Source of the DNA: Tridacna crocea
Lineage: Eukaryota > Mollusca > Bivalvia > Cardiida > Cardiidae
DNA length: 64,000 nt
Reading direction: 5' to 3'
Assembly: GCA_943736015.1 (NCBI GenBank)
Contig: OX031062.1
Span: 59,508,962 to 59,572,961, forward strand
Shown one piece after another: positions 30,430-39,667 of this stretch. Below the pieces are notes generated by a model that saw only the letters and a list, made by a program, of their open reading frames with translations, was not told where the DNA came from and did no database searches. The number at the start of each line of letters is the position of its first letter. The first letter of the stretch is position 1. The translations under genes and the position numbers were made by a program.

Positions 30430-30592
30430 TCCATCTAAAAAGGAGAAATTGTTTGTAACAAGCAATTTCTCCTTTCTCACAATCTTTTCTACCATATAGA
30501 TCACTTATTTTTCATTTTAGATACATTTTAAAATGTCTGCAATTTGTTTCAATTTGGAACGGTCTAAAATTTTGTCGTCTGGTAATGGCAAA
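30430..30592 (-). mobile_element. TTAA MITE fragment inside the CTCACCTGAGC element
   Basis: Core AAGGAGAAATTGTTTGTAAC with its inverse, reversed X arm (AATTTGTTTCAATTTGGAAC), tip CGTCTGGTAATGGC. The Y arm is missing. Confidence 0.7.
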
Positions 30593-30957
30593 ACTACAAG
30601 TCAAAAAGGGAACAAGACACTGTGAAGAGAAAAATTGATGATAAGCAGCAGCTTTTAGCTCCACTGGCCAAAGACAAAGAAGAAAATCTGTAAACATATT
30701 TTTGTAACAAACCCCAGGGTATGCCTTATTTGAAAAGAATTAATAGCCTGCCCTTGATAAACCATGTAAGTTACAAATATACTCAGGTGAGCGATATAGG
30801 ACCATCATGGTCCTCTTGTCATAGTTTGGTCAGTGAAGTTGATTATTTTGGCCACAGTGTTTTTACTATATTATTTTTGTTATGTATGATTTATTCAGAT
30901 TAATTTATTTTTTGTCTCAACATTGAACTACAGAATACTGTTTGGGCCATTGCCCAT

Positions 30958-31359
30958 CATCTTCACAAGCCAAGGCTGACGATTCAGTAGGCTACTCTAC
31001 CCTTGGCGGATCGAGCTTGATTTTTACATTTCCCCGATACTCTTTTTCATTGGATGCAGCCAGCTCTAACTGCAACAAATGAAATCGCTCGTAGCATTTT
31101 GTCTTTGATAAAAATAGAGTAAGGTCGCTACCTTTCGAATAGAAGGTAAACATGGAAACCCATGTGGATGTCTGCTTATCGCTTCATGTGTATTGGTAAG
31201 CGGTTTGTAAAACGAAACTTCATTGGCTTTTAGAAATATGATGTAAAGGGGTGTAATAACCAGCATCCAATAGAGGGCGCATCGCAGGAATCTCGAAATC
31301 GGGCTCAATCAGCCAAGGTAAGATCCACGTAGTGATCGAAACCTTGGTTCGTGAAGATG
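30958..31359 (-). mobile_element. MITE with CATCTTCACGAGCCAAGG ends, copy 2 (reversed)
   Basis: 402 bp. CATCTTCACAAGCCAAGG at the left faces CCTTGGTTCGTGAAGATG at the right. TTGCCCAT stands on both sides (30950-30957 and 31360-31367), an 8-bp target duplication. Confidence 0.85.
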
Positions 31360-31384
31360 TTGCCCATGGATCGTCAGTTTTAAA

Positions 31385-31630
31385 GGCTATGCTCAATAGT
31401 ATGATAATGATAACACAAAATTATAATACTACGATGGTGATAACGTGATAGTACGATGATTACGGTGCAGTATGATATCGTGTTTTCATCATCATGCATG
31501 CTATTGCTTTATCGTCATCATACTATCAGAATATCGTCATCGTACTTTCCTGTTATCACCATTGTACTTTACTGTGTTTTTGTCAGAGTACTATCGCATT
31601 ATCACTATCGTACTATCGAGCATTGGGTTT
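31385..31630. repeat. Palindromic element of degenerate TAGTACGATGATAA units
   Basis: Left half ATGCTCAATAGTATGATAAT and right half ATTATCACTATCGTACTATC with TCGAGCAT are inverted. Both are built of short degenerate ATAGTACGATGRTGATAA units, meeting near CATCATCATGCATGC. Confidence 0.65.
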
Positions 31631-31984
31631 AAAATCAACAAATTCATAGGCAATGGCACTAACACAATTCTGTATTAAACTGAGATTGTGGAATGAAACT
31701 GCATGTCTGTAGTAAAAACTTTTTAAATTGGCTATTGACAGATACCTAGAGCATTTAAAAAAAAAACTTATTTTTCATTTTGTCATATAACACTGGAAAG
31801 CCTGATAACTGAGAGTTTTCCTGCCACGAATCTCGGATTATCTCTTTTATTATAGCTCAACTTTCAGAATTATTCCTTTATACTTGTTCAAGAGAACTTG
31901 AGCTTTTAATGATAGGACTGGGGGATAAAATGCAAAAAGATTTCCATTACAGTCATGTTGTAGAAATTTATTCTATCTTTATCC
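31631..31984. other. Stretch without recognisable gene or repeat
   Basis: AT-rich; nothing recognised on either strand. Confidence 0.4.
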
Positions 31985-32267
31985 TTAACTCATTACCGAA
32001 CAACTTGGTTTTAGACTAGTACAAATTGGAAGCATTTGTAGACAACAAAGTTATTGTTATTAAAAAAATTGAAATTTGTTTTGTGAAGGGTAGAAAACAT
32101 TGTGGGAGAAGGAGAAAAAGGCTGGTAACTAACTTTTTCTCCTTTTCCCACAATGTTTTCTACCCTTCACAAAACAAATTTTAATTTTTTAGTTCCTTTT
32201 ATTTTGTCGTCTGCAAGTGCTTTCAATTTGGACCAGTCTAAGATTTAGTCGTTTGGTAAAGAGTTGA
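31985..32267. mobile_element. Foldback TTAA MITE with two X arms (XX)
   Basis: 283 bp. TTAACTCATTACCGAACAAC starts an X arm (TTTTAGACTAGTACAAATTG). After the core, the right side is also an X arm in reverse (AAACAAATTTTAATTTTTTA, TTGTCGTCTGCAAGTGCTTT, GTCGTTTGGTAAAGAGTTGA). There is no Y arm. The length is 54 bp above the standard 229, the difference expected from replacing Y by X. Confidence 0.86.
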
Positions 32268-32494
32268 TTGGGACTTTCACTTATGGATTGAAATTGTCAG
32301 TTGGGTTTTATGAAGAGTGCTTTGTAAGGGTTTAAAAAAAGTGTCCTCCTACCTGCAATAAACCATTCAATTTCATTGATGTCAGTGGCTCTCTCTCCCC
32401 TGAAAAAGATAAATAATATCAGTTGATCAATAAAAAGGTACTGACCCATTTCCTCTGGAATTCATACTGCTGACTATAATAGTGTAATAATATG

Positions 32495-32899
32495 CGTCGT
32501 CTGCACATGTCATATTCTTCGAAGATTCGACCTGTCTTATATGTGCAGACGACGCATGTCATATTCTTCGAAGATTCGACCTGTCTTATATGAAGTGTCA
32601 CTAATCCCCTTATATCAGGCAGACGGTAGTAATATGCACTATAAAGTAGCAATGGAGAAAATGTTTTTTATCAATATGTTTGTGGAAAAATCAGGCCTGT
32701 TTTAGCCCCAGATTTCTCGAAACTGCTGATCAAGTAGCTGAGTGAATTGCACGAGGTAGAGCTTTATTGAGTTAACGTTTATTTTAGTTTGAAATTCAAA
32801 GTAATGGTTGTCGGATAGGACAGTGGTTTGGTTCTGTACCCAGGATGCCCAAATTAGATAGATGAGTATTTAGAGAATGCCATCTAGTGGGAGATAATG
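32495..32899 (-). mobile_element. MITE starting CATTATCTCCC, copy 3 (reversed), with inner duplication
   Basis: Ends CATCTAGTGGGAGATAATG. Flanked by TAATAATATG and TAATAGTATG (10-bp target duplication, one change). TGTCATATTCTTCGAAGATT is repeated in tandem with about 50-bp spacing near its left end. Confidence 0.78.
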
Positions 32900-33197
32900 T
32901 AATAGTATGAATAGACTTTGAAAAAGGTTTTTACCTTTTGATAGGGGTTGGATATGTGAGAACATCAAGGAGAAAGGGAAGAGATTGCAGGTTAAAATCA
33001 GACTGCACTCCATGTACTTTGCTCATATTTTCTATTCTGCATGAAGGAAAACATTTTGTAGGTTGCTTTGCAAAACAAACATTGCATAGCTTTCGGAGAG
33101 AAATGAAGACTTTTGTATTGACTTTCACTAATCTATGGAAAGAAATCGGAAATTGAACCAGTAATTCCTGTATTTCAAGCCCTGTAAATACTGACTA

Positions 33198-33420
33198 TGC
33201 TTCCACACAGTCCCTACTTTTGACGACCCTGAGAAAGAAGCCTTTAGAAAACAATGTGGGAAAAGGAGAAAATGCTGGTAACCAGCATTTTCTCCTTTTC
33301 CCACAATGTTTTCTACTCTTCACAAAACAAATTCTAAATTTTCAGTCACTTTTATTGTGTAGTCTGCAAATGCTTCCAATTTGGACGAGTCTAAAATATT
33401 GTCATTTGGTAATGAGTTAA
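33198..33420 (-). mobile_element. TTAA MITE (Y-X), left tip lost
   Basis: Begins in the Y arm (CTTCCACACAGTCCCTACTT), core arms AAACAATGTGGGAAAAGG, ends CATTTGGTAATGAGTTAA. Confidence 0.84.
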
Positions 33421-33530
33421 GTTTCTTAGCGCAACCCAGTGACCTTTTGCGGACAGTGTAGATTAAGGTCTTTGATATAAAGATCAGACTGCACCTTCAG
33501 TGCAGTCTTACCTTAATCTACACTGTCTAA
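33421..33530. repeat. Palindromic element with GGACAGTGTAGATTAAG ends
   Basis: GGACAGTGTAGATTAAGGTC faces CTTAATCTACACTGTC around CAGACTGCACCTTCAGTGCA. TTAGCGCAACCCAGTGACC precedes it. Relatives at about 35185 and 50753. Confidence 0.65.
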
Positions 33531-33771
33531 TTATCGTCCCTCCAAAAATACCTTTGAAATAGCAAAATAAGTTTTCACTATCAGCTCAAAAATTTCATTT
33601 CACTTAAATTATTTACCTTGGCACCAGCATTTACAATTTTGTAATACTGTATTATGGTTTTTCATTGAAATGTAGTTGTATCTTGGTAAAGTCCTTTAGA
33701 TTTATCATTTTAGATAGACTATTCATGTGGGTAAATTCCACGAAATTGGTTCCTGAAAAATGTGATGCTTT

Positions 33772-33997
33772 AAGTGTTTCCCAGGCAGTCCCTGGTTTTC
33801 ATGACCCTAAGAAAGAATGTTTTTGAAAACATTGTGGGAAAAGGAGAAAATGCTGGTAACCAGCATTTTCTCCTTTTCTCACAATGTTTTCTATCCTTCC
33901 AAAACCAAATATCGATTTTTGAGTCCCATTTATTTTGTCGTCTGGAAGTGCCTTCAATTTGGACATGTCTAGAATTTTGTTGTTTGGAAAAGAGTTA
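33772..33997 (-). mobile_element. TTAA MITE (Y-X), left tip lost
   Basis: Begins CCAGGCAGTCCCTGGTTTTC, core near-perfect, ends GTTTGGAAAAGAGTTAA and shares that TTAA with the next copy. Confidence 0.83.
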
Positions 33998-34190
33998 ACT
34001 CTATACCTAACAACAAAATTTTAGATGTTGCTCAAATGATAGTTTATTGTCCTTGACAAGCTGGAAAACACTGCGGGAAAAGGAGAAAATGCTGCTTACC
34101 ACCATTTTCATCTTTTCCTTCAGTATTTTCAAAAAGCCTCTTCCCCAAGGGTCATTAAAAGTCAGAGGGGGATTGTGCAGTAAAGAGTCA
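33994..34190 (+). mobile_element. TTAA MITE (X-Y) with shortened X arm, chained
   Basis: TTAACTCTATACCTAACAAC, X arm lacks its GCATTTGCAGACG block, core AATGCTGCTTACCACCATTT, ends GTGCAGTAAAGAGTCA. Confidence 0.72.
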
Positions 34191-34468
34191 GAGTAAAAAA
34201 TAATACAGTGTGTCTGAGCCCTGGGTCTGATACAGGTGACAGCTTGATTGATTAGTGGATGTAATGATATTTCACAGAAAATTCAATATTGCCAATATTG
34301 CTGGTCCTTTCATTTTTTTAGGTAACCTCTGCCCACGGTAATCGGGTATTATTGATAAAAGGTGAATTGATACTGTTTGTTTAGTATTTTATCCAGTTTA
34401 CAGTTGCTACAAAAAATCACCCAAACCAAACAAGGTTAATTTCAACCTTTTTATGAAACAACCCTGTG

Positions 34469-34722
34469 TTAACCCATTACCACACAATCCTGACTTTGAA
34501 CAACCCCCTGAGAAAGAAACCTTTAGAAAACATTGTGGGAAAAGGAGAAAATGCTGGTAACCAGCATTTTCTATGCTGGTAACCAGCATTTTCTCCTTTT
34601 CCCACAATGTTTTCTACCCTTTACAAAACAAATTTCAAACTTTCAGCCACTTTTATTTTGTGGTCTGCAAAATGCTTTCGATTTTGACCAGTATAGAGTT
34701 TTGTCGTTTGGTAATGAGTTAA
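34469..34722 (-). mobile_element. TTAA MITE (Y-X) with duplicated core centre
   Basis: TTAACCCATTACCACACAAT. The centre ATGCTGGTAACCAGCATTTT is present twice in tandem at about 34551-34594. Ends GTTTGGTAATGAGTTAA. Confidence 0.85.
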
Positions 34723-34860
34723 AGAGTAGACTCTTGATAATCAGCGTTTTCCCCTTTTCCCACAATGTTTTGTACCCTATCGGAGACAGAAATTATCATT
34801 TCCGCTTCTCGTACTTTGAACTTTTTCCAGTCCAGAACTTGTTAATTGGTAAAGAGTTAA
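34723..34860 (-). mobile_element. Right half of a TTAA MITE
   Basis: Starts inside the core (GATAATCAGCGTTTTCCCCT) and runs through a decayed X arm to AATTGGTAAAGAGTTAA. Confidence 0.68.
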
Positions 34861-35084
34861 CCCTTTCCCAAATGACAAATTTTGGACCCTTCCAAACCGC
34901 AAGAGTTTGCAGACGACAGTTTTAGATTTGGAGAAAATGGCAGAAAGTTCTCAAAAAGGGTAGAAAACACTGTGGGAAAAGGAGAAATTGCTCATTACGA
35001 GTAATTTCTCCTTTTCCCACAGTGATTTTACATGACTTTAACTACAGACATGTAAAAACCAGGGCTTGTTTGGGAAAGGGTTAG
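34857..35084 (+). mobile_element. TTAA MITE (X-Y) with a subfamily B-like core
   Basis: X arm TTAACCCTTTCCCAAATGAC and outer core CACTGTGGGAAAAGGAG, but the centre is AAATTGCTCATTACGAGTAA, as in subfamily B. Y arm AAACCAGGGCTTGTTTGGG. Confidence 0.8.
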
Positions 35085-35184
35085 CCTTTATCATGCTAAA
35101 TCATAAAATTGGAAACTTTCAAGCCGACAGTGAAACCCAATATGATGCTATTTGATATTTATTTATTGGATAAAAACATCTCAT

Positions 35185-35285
35185 TTTTGGACAGTGTAGT
35201 TCAAGATTTGTCGGCAAATTTTATGCAGTCTGATCTTGATCTACACTGTCCATGAAAGATCAATGAGTCACACTTATCAGCGTAA
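35185..35285. repeat. Palindromic GGACAGTGTAG element, second copy
   Basis: GGACAGTGTAGTTCAAGATT and CAGTCTGATCTTGATCTACA form the inverted ends. AAGATCAATGAGTCACAC follows, as at 50825. Confidence 0.6.
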
Positions 35286-35288
35286 GGG

Positions 35289-35517
35289 TTAACCCTTTAC
35301 TCCATTGATACTCATTTCTATGCATTGCTTGTAGGAGCCTTTGGAAAACATTGTGGCAAAAGGTGAAATTGCTCGTGACGAGCAATTTCACCTTTTAACA
35401 CAGTGTTTTCAACACTATCAAAAGGTATCATATACACATAAGAAACGGCTTCATCCTTGCCGTTATTAAGGGTCAATTAGAGGTACAATAGAAATACCGT
35501 ATGGGGTAAAGGCTTAA
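35289..35517. mobile_element. TTAA MITE, subfamily B, 229 bp
   Basis: TTAACCCTTTACTCCATTGA, core centre GCTCGTGACGAGC, then TTATTAAGGGTCAATTAGAG, ends GGGGTAAAGGCTTAA. Confidence 0.86.
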
Positions 35518-35739
35518 AAGAATGATGGCAGCAGACCACATACAATGACAGTAATCTTCAGTCCATTGTAAAGCCTCTCTGTATTACCTGTGTGTCTTAA
35601 TTATAGAACCTTGTTCTAGTTCCTCTACCTAACATCATTCTATGAATAATACATGAACAATAATCAATGGATCCATTCTTCTATCTGTTTGAATGGCATA
35701 ATGGTTGTTAAGGGTAAAAATTACTGGTACTGTTATTAT

Positions 35740-35828
35740 GTGCCCAGTTGCTCAGAGTTAATGCACAGGGCTTTGAATGCAGGGTCACTGGTTTGATTCC
35801 AAAATCAACTTTGGAATCACAGAATTTT
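35740..35828 (+). mobile_element. tRNA-like SINE head
   Basis: TGCCCAGTTGCTCAGAGTTA (A-box-like) and CACTGGTTTGATTCC (B-box-like) about 45 bp apart, the spacing of a tRNA. The acceptor stem does not pair well, so it is a derived sequence rather than a tRNA gene. Confidence 0.4.
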
Positions 35829-35832
35829 GGGT

Positions 35833-36049
35833 TTAACTCATTACCAAACGAAAAATTTTAGACTGGTCCAAATCAAAAGCATTTGCAGATGACAAAAAAA
35901 AAACGGAAAATTTGTTTTGTGAAGGGTAGGAAACATTGTGGGAAAAGGAGAAAATTCTGGTTACCAGCATTTTCTCCTTTCCCACAATGTTTTCAAAAGG
36001 CTTCTATCTCAGGGTCTTAAAAACCAGGGATTGTTTGGTTAAGGGTTAA
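35833..36049 (+). mobile_element. TTAA MITE (X-Y)
   Basis: TTAACTCATTACCAAACGAA, core AAATTCTGGTTACCAGCATT, Y arm AAACCAGGGATTGTTTGG, ends TTAAGGGTTAA. Confidence 0.85.
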
Positions 36050-36252
36050 CTAAACAATGCTGTGTTTTTATGCTCTTGATGAGAAAAGTAATGGGGTAAC
36101 TGCTGTTTATCAGCCTTTTCTTCTTTTCCCACAATGTTTCTCTCCTTTCAAAGAACATCCTTCTCCTTGAATCACATCGAATTAAAATGTTTTCTGCCAG
36201 TTCTTCAAACATGGATAAGTCTATTAGCTTTTGTCTTGTAGTAAAGAATTAA
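36046..36252 (-). mobile_element. Decayed TTAA MITE (Y-X), chained
   Basis: Core relic TAACTGCTGTTTATCAGCCT, right tip GTAGTAAAGAATTAA shared with the following copy. Confidence 0.62.
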
Positions 36253-36515
36253 CTCTTTACCAAAAGACAAAATTTCAGACTTGAATTAGTCATTTACAGA
36301 TGACACGTTAAATATTGCCCTTAGTATTGATGGGGTTTTACTCTGATTGGACTGAAGGTATATTGTGGGAAAAGGTCAGTGCTGGTATCCAGCATTTTCT
36401 CCTTTTCTTACAATGTTCTCTACCCTTTTGTAGGCAATTTTTACCATTGAGCCTAGTTCATTTTGTCCTCTGCAAATGCTTTGGATATAGACAAATTTTA
36501 CTGTTTGGTATTAAA
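36249..36515 (+). mobile_element. TTAA MITE with X-like arms on both sides, decayed
   Basis: TTAACTCTTTACCAAAAGAC begins an X arm. After the core (CAGTGCTGGTATCCAGCATT) the right arm also has X features (TTTGTCCTCTGCAAATGCTT). Likely a second, older XX foldback. Confidence 0.65.
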
Positions 36516-36915
36516 GGTGGTCCTTCACATTTTGGGATGAAGAATTTACAAAAATTAAAAAAAAAACATCCTCATACTCCCAAATCCTTTTAATTTTCAT
36601 TCATAGAACCCCAGTAGTCGAAAACCATCCAACAACAAGAGAAATTAGAGATTTAATATGGCCCAGGTCGACACCGACTGGAAAAGCGTTCTATTTTTAC
36701 ATGAGCAACTCGCTCATTTACATACCGGAAATACACTGACAGAGTTTCAAACATAGCATTGGAAGAAGAGATTTTGGAAAATGATTGCATCTTTGTTATG
36801 TTATGGAATTTAAGTGTCATTAGGCACATGCCAGTTGCCTGACGTTCCCACAATGCTTTTTTTTGATTTCGGGTGCAAAATCTAAAAATAAGTTAGAGGC
36901 TACGTAGCCTTTTAA
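36510..36915 (+). repeat. Dispersed repeat of about 400 bp, copy 1
   Basis: TTAAAGGTGGTCCTTCACAT, then CATAGAACCCCAGTAGTCGA and GCAACTCGCTCATTTACATA. The same blocks appear reversed at 59108-59398. Class unknown. Confidence 0.6.
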
Positions 36916-37057
36916 GGGAACACCATCAAAAAACTTTTTGTTTTTTGTTATTTTATTATTCTTGATTATTGATGATTTATATTGTTTTTTCATATAAATT
37001 TCAGTGACATGAATATTTTTTAATTTGGTGAGATGTGAAAAATGTAAATACGCACCT

Positions 37058-37286
37058 TTAACCCTTTACCACACGAGAAAAATTTAGACTTGTACAAATT
37101 GAAAGGATTTGCAGACGACAATTCAATTTTGGCTCATATGATGGAATTATTCTTTGATAGGTTAGAAAACACTGTGGGAAAAGGAGAAAATGCTGGTTAC
37201 CAGCATTTTCTCCTTTTCCCACAATGTTTTCAAAAGGCTTCTTTCTTGGGGTCGTTAAAAGTCGGGATTGTGTGGTAAAGAGTTAA
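37058..37286 (+). mobile_element. TTAA MITE (X-Y), 229 bp
   Basis: TTAACCCTTTACCACACGAG, perfect core, Y arm AAAAGTCGGGATTGTGTGG, ends TAAAGAGTTAA. Confidence 0.88.
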
Positions 37287-37302
37287 AGGGTTAATGCACC
37301 AG

Positions 37303-37400
37303 GAAATCTGGATGGTCAGTTCAGTCTGTTTGTAATGATGAAAGACCCATATGGTGTGCTGTACAGCAAGGCTGGATTAAGTTTAAATATAAAAGACACC
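37303..37400 (+). CDS. Weak exon candidate, gene unidentified
   Basis: After ATGCACCAG the plus strand stays open and reads GNLDGQFSLFVMMKDPYGVL then YSKAGLSLNIKDT. The start phase would fit the end of the candidate at 27637-27713. The pyrimidine tract and donor are poor. Confidence 0.2.
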
Positions 37401-37492
37401 ATGTTGCACTTTATCAAAAAGTTGTTTTTGGCCCTTTTGAAGAAAATTAATCCCTTTTTAATGATATGCCCCTTTTCCAGACCTTCCTTTCT

Positions 37493-37717
37493 GAACTGGT
37501 TACCACACCATGCTGACTTTTTAATGGACCTTTGGAAAAAGTCTTTTGAAAACACTGTCAGAAAAGAGGAAAATGCTGGTAACCAGCGTTTTCTCCTTTT
37601 CGCACAATGTTTTCTATTGAAGGGAAACTTTTATCATTTGAGCTATGTTAAAATTGTTGTCTGTAAATGCTTTGAATCTGAATGGGTATAAAATTTTGTT
37701 GTGTGCTAAAGAGTTAG
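37493..37717 (-). mobile_element. TTAA MITE (Y-X)
   Basis: GAACTGGTTACCACACCATG, core centre TGCTGGTAACCAGCG, X arm decayed, ends GTGTGCTAAAGAGTTAG. Confidence 0.78.
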
Positions 37718-37942
37718 CTTATTACCAAACGACAAAACTGTAGGTTTGTCCAAATCGAAAGCATTTATAGCCGACAAATAAAAGTGACTGGAAATTGGAA
37801 ATCTGTTTTGGGAAGGGTAGAAAACATTGTGAAAAAAAGGGGAAAATGCTGGTTACCAGCATTTTCTCCTTTTTCCACAATGTTTTGCTAAGGCTTCTTT
37901 CTCAGGGTCGTAAAAAGTAGGAATTGTGTGGTAATGTATTAA
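37714..37942 (+). mobile_element. TTAA MITE (X-Y), 229 bp, chained
   Basis: TTAGCTTATTACCAAACGAC, core with AAAAAGGGGAAAATGCTGG, Y arm AAAAGTAGGAATTGTGTGG, ends AATGTATTAA. Confidence 0.84.
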
Positions 37943-38103
37943 ATTAACCCTTGTATTTTGAAATGCTGTTATGAATGCTCCTCCAGGGAGTGCGTGATGC
38001 CTCCTTTTAGTTGCTTTTTATGAAAAGTCTATAGATAAAGATTAGGCTGCCTAGAATCTGGTGTTAAAGCTACACTGTCCATGTTTTTGTGACAGAATTC
38101 AAA

Positions 38104-38250
38104 TTCACTCTTTACCACACAATTCCCAGTTTTAATGACCCTGAGAAAGAAGCTATAAAAAAAACCAATGCTAGAAAAGGAGAAGATGCTGGTAACCCAT
38201 GACCTTTCTTACTTTCCACAGAAAGATCCCACAGTTCGAGATCAATTTAA
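38104..38250 (-). mobile_element. TTAA MITE Y arm with broken core
   Basis: TTCACTCTTTACCACACAAT, CCCTGAGAAAGAAGC, core GAAAAGGAGAAGATGCTGGT, then unrelated sequence to the TTAA of the next copy. Confidence 0.62.
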
Positions 38251-38421
38251 TTCTTTACCACACAATCCCGACTTTTAACGACCCTGAGAAAGCTTTTGAA
38301 AACACTGTGAGAAAAGGAGAAAATGCTGGTAACCAGCATTTTCTCCTTTTCCCACTATGTTTTCAAAAGCTTTCTTAATCTCAGAAATGTTTAGACTTGG
38401 AATGGCATGGTAGAGGGTTAA
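38247..38421. mobile_element. Foldback TTAA MITE with two Y arms (YY)
   Basis: 175 bp. TTAATTCTTTACCACACAAT and ACGACCCTGAGAAAGCTTTT on the left. After the core, CAAAAGCTTTCTTAATCTCA and GGCATGGTAGAGGGTTAA, a reversed Y arm. No X arm on either side. The length is 54 bp below 229, the mirror image of the XX copy at 31985. Confidence 0.84.
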
Positions 38422-38611
38422 GATGAGATAATTAAGGAAGAAAAAATATGTGTTAATGAAGAGGGATAGTAATTAGATGAATCCAGCCAAAGATTATGGC
38501 CCAAAGGAATTTAGGAAAAAAATGGTTCTTTTCTTTTTTTTCATGTAATACTGGTAAGATATTGATTCCATGAAGCCTGAAACATGCAAAACGGGACTTT
38601 CAGACATGTTG

Positions 38612-38809
38612 CCTAACTCTGTAGCAAACGACAGAATATTGGACTGATCCAAATTGAAAGCATTTGCAGACAGCAAAATAAATGCAAATCTTAAAGCAAT
38701 TTGATTTGGGAAGGGTAGAAAACATTGTGGGAATAGGAGAAAATAACCAGCATTTTCTCCTTTTCTTACAATGTTTTCAAAGCTTTCTTTCAGCTAAGGG
38801 CAAAGTTGA
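38612..38809 (+). mobile_element. TTAA MITE with aberrant right arm, tandem copy 1
   Basis: X arm CTAACTCTGTAGCAAACGAC. The right arm after AAAGCTTTCTTTCAGC is the odd CTAAGGGCAAAGTTGAA, shared only with the next copy. Confidence 0.78.
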
Positions 38810-39003
38810 ACTCTTTAGCAAACGACAGAATATTGGACTGGTCCAAATTGAAAGCATTTGCAGATGACAAATAAATGCAACTCTTATAGCAATTTTAAGG
38901 GTAGAAAACATTGTGGGAATTGGAGAAAATGCTGGTAACCAGCATTTTCTCCTTTTCCTACAATGTTTTCAAAAGCTTTCTTTCAGCTAAGGGCAAACTT
39001 TAA
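38806..39003 (+). mobile_element. TTAA MITE with aberrant right arm, tandem copy 2
   Basis: Same structure and the same unusual right end (CAGCTAAGGGCAAACTTTAA). The pair therefore looks like a tandem duplication, or two insertions of one variant. Confidence 0.78.
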
Positions 39004-39171
39004 CTTTTTGCATTTTATTACAAAATTATAGACCTTACAGAATTGAAAGCTCTTGCAGAACACAAGTTTTTAATTATAGCTCTAAGTTTAGGATGTGTCA
39101 GTGGAAGTGTATAAAAACCATTGTAGGGAAAGGAGAAAATGCTGGTTCTTTTTTTTTCCACAATGTTTTAA
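39000..39171 (+). mobile_element. Decayed TTAA MITE, chained
   Basis: TTAACTTTTTGCATTTTATT, X arm TTGAAAGCTCTTGCAGAACA, core cut short after GAGAAAATGCTGG. Confidence 0.65.
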
Positions 39172-39397
39172 CCCATTACTACACAATCCCTACTTTTGAC
39201 GCACGTGAGGAAGAAGCCTGTAGGAAATATTGTGGAAATAGAAGAAAATGCTGCGAACCAGCATTTTTTCCTTTTTCCACAATGTTTTCTACCCTTTCTA
39301 AATCGAATTTTTATTCTTCAGCAACATTTATTTTGTTGTCTGCAAATGCTTTCAATTTTAACCAGTCCTAAAATTTTGTCGTTTGGTAAAGAATTAA
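39168..39397 (-). mobile_element. TTAA MITE (Y-X), chained
   Basis: TTAACCCATTACTACACAAT, core AAATGCTGCGAACCAGCATT, ends GTTTGGTAAAGAATTAA. Fourth member of the 38612-39397 chain. Confidence 0.84.
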
Positions 39398-39440
39398 TTG
39401 AAAGTCTTTGACCCCAGTGTTGTAAAGACAGGATTGTTTG

Positions 39441-39667
39441 TTAAGTCATTACCACACAATCCCTACTTTTGACAACCCTGAGAAAGAAGCCTTTAGAAAA
39501 CATTGTGGGAAAAGGAGAAAATGCTGGTAACCAGCATTTTCTCCTTTTCCCACAATGTTTTCTACCCTTCCCAAATCAAATTTCAGATTTTCAGTCACTT
39601 TTATTGTCGTCTGCAAATGCTTTCGATTTGGACAAAACTAAAATTTCGTTGTTTGGTAATGAGTTAA
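39441..39667 (-). mobile_element. TTAA MITE (Y-X)
   Basis: TTAAGTCATTACCACACAAT, perfect core, ends GTTTGGTAATGAGTTAA. A Y-end relic (GTTGTAAAGACAGGATTGTT) lies just upstream. Confidence 0.87.

Larger units (their letters stand above)
29163..30819 (+). repeat. Mollusc-type CTCACCTGAGC element with dimeric internal repeats
   Basis: Starts TTTAGCTCACCTGAGCACAA, then a GTCC-rich head (29218-29293), and ends CTCAGGTGAGCGATATAGGA with CCATCATGGTCCTCTTGT. Inside, CCAAAATTGTTAAAATT recurs at about 29381, 29538, 29704, 29852, 30018, 30166 and 30331. The spacings alternate (166, 148, 166, 148, 165), giving a dimer of about 314 bp. The ends are short inverted repeats (CTCACCTGAG). I know this element type from bivalve DNA; its mobility class is not settled to my knowledge. 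Confidence 0.75.

Noticed and set aside
33220-33420. A recurring frame of about 66 residues (MTTLRKKPLENNVGKGENAG and so on) seen in many MITE copies, with the same start and stop positions
   Set aside because: It crosses the palindromic core, where GKGENAG and HFLLFPQCF come from the two complementary halves. It is present because the copies are related, is broken in many copies, and has no protein-like conservation.
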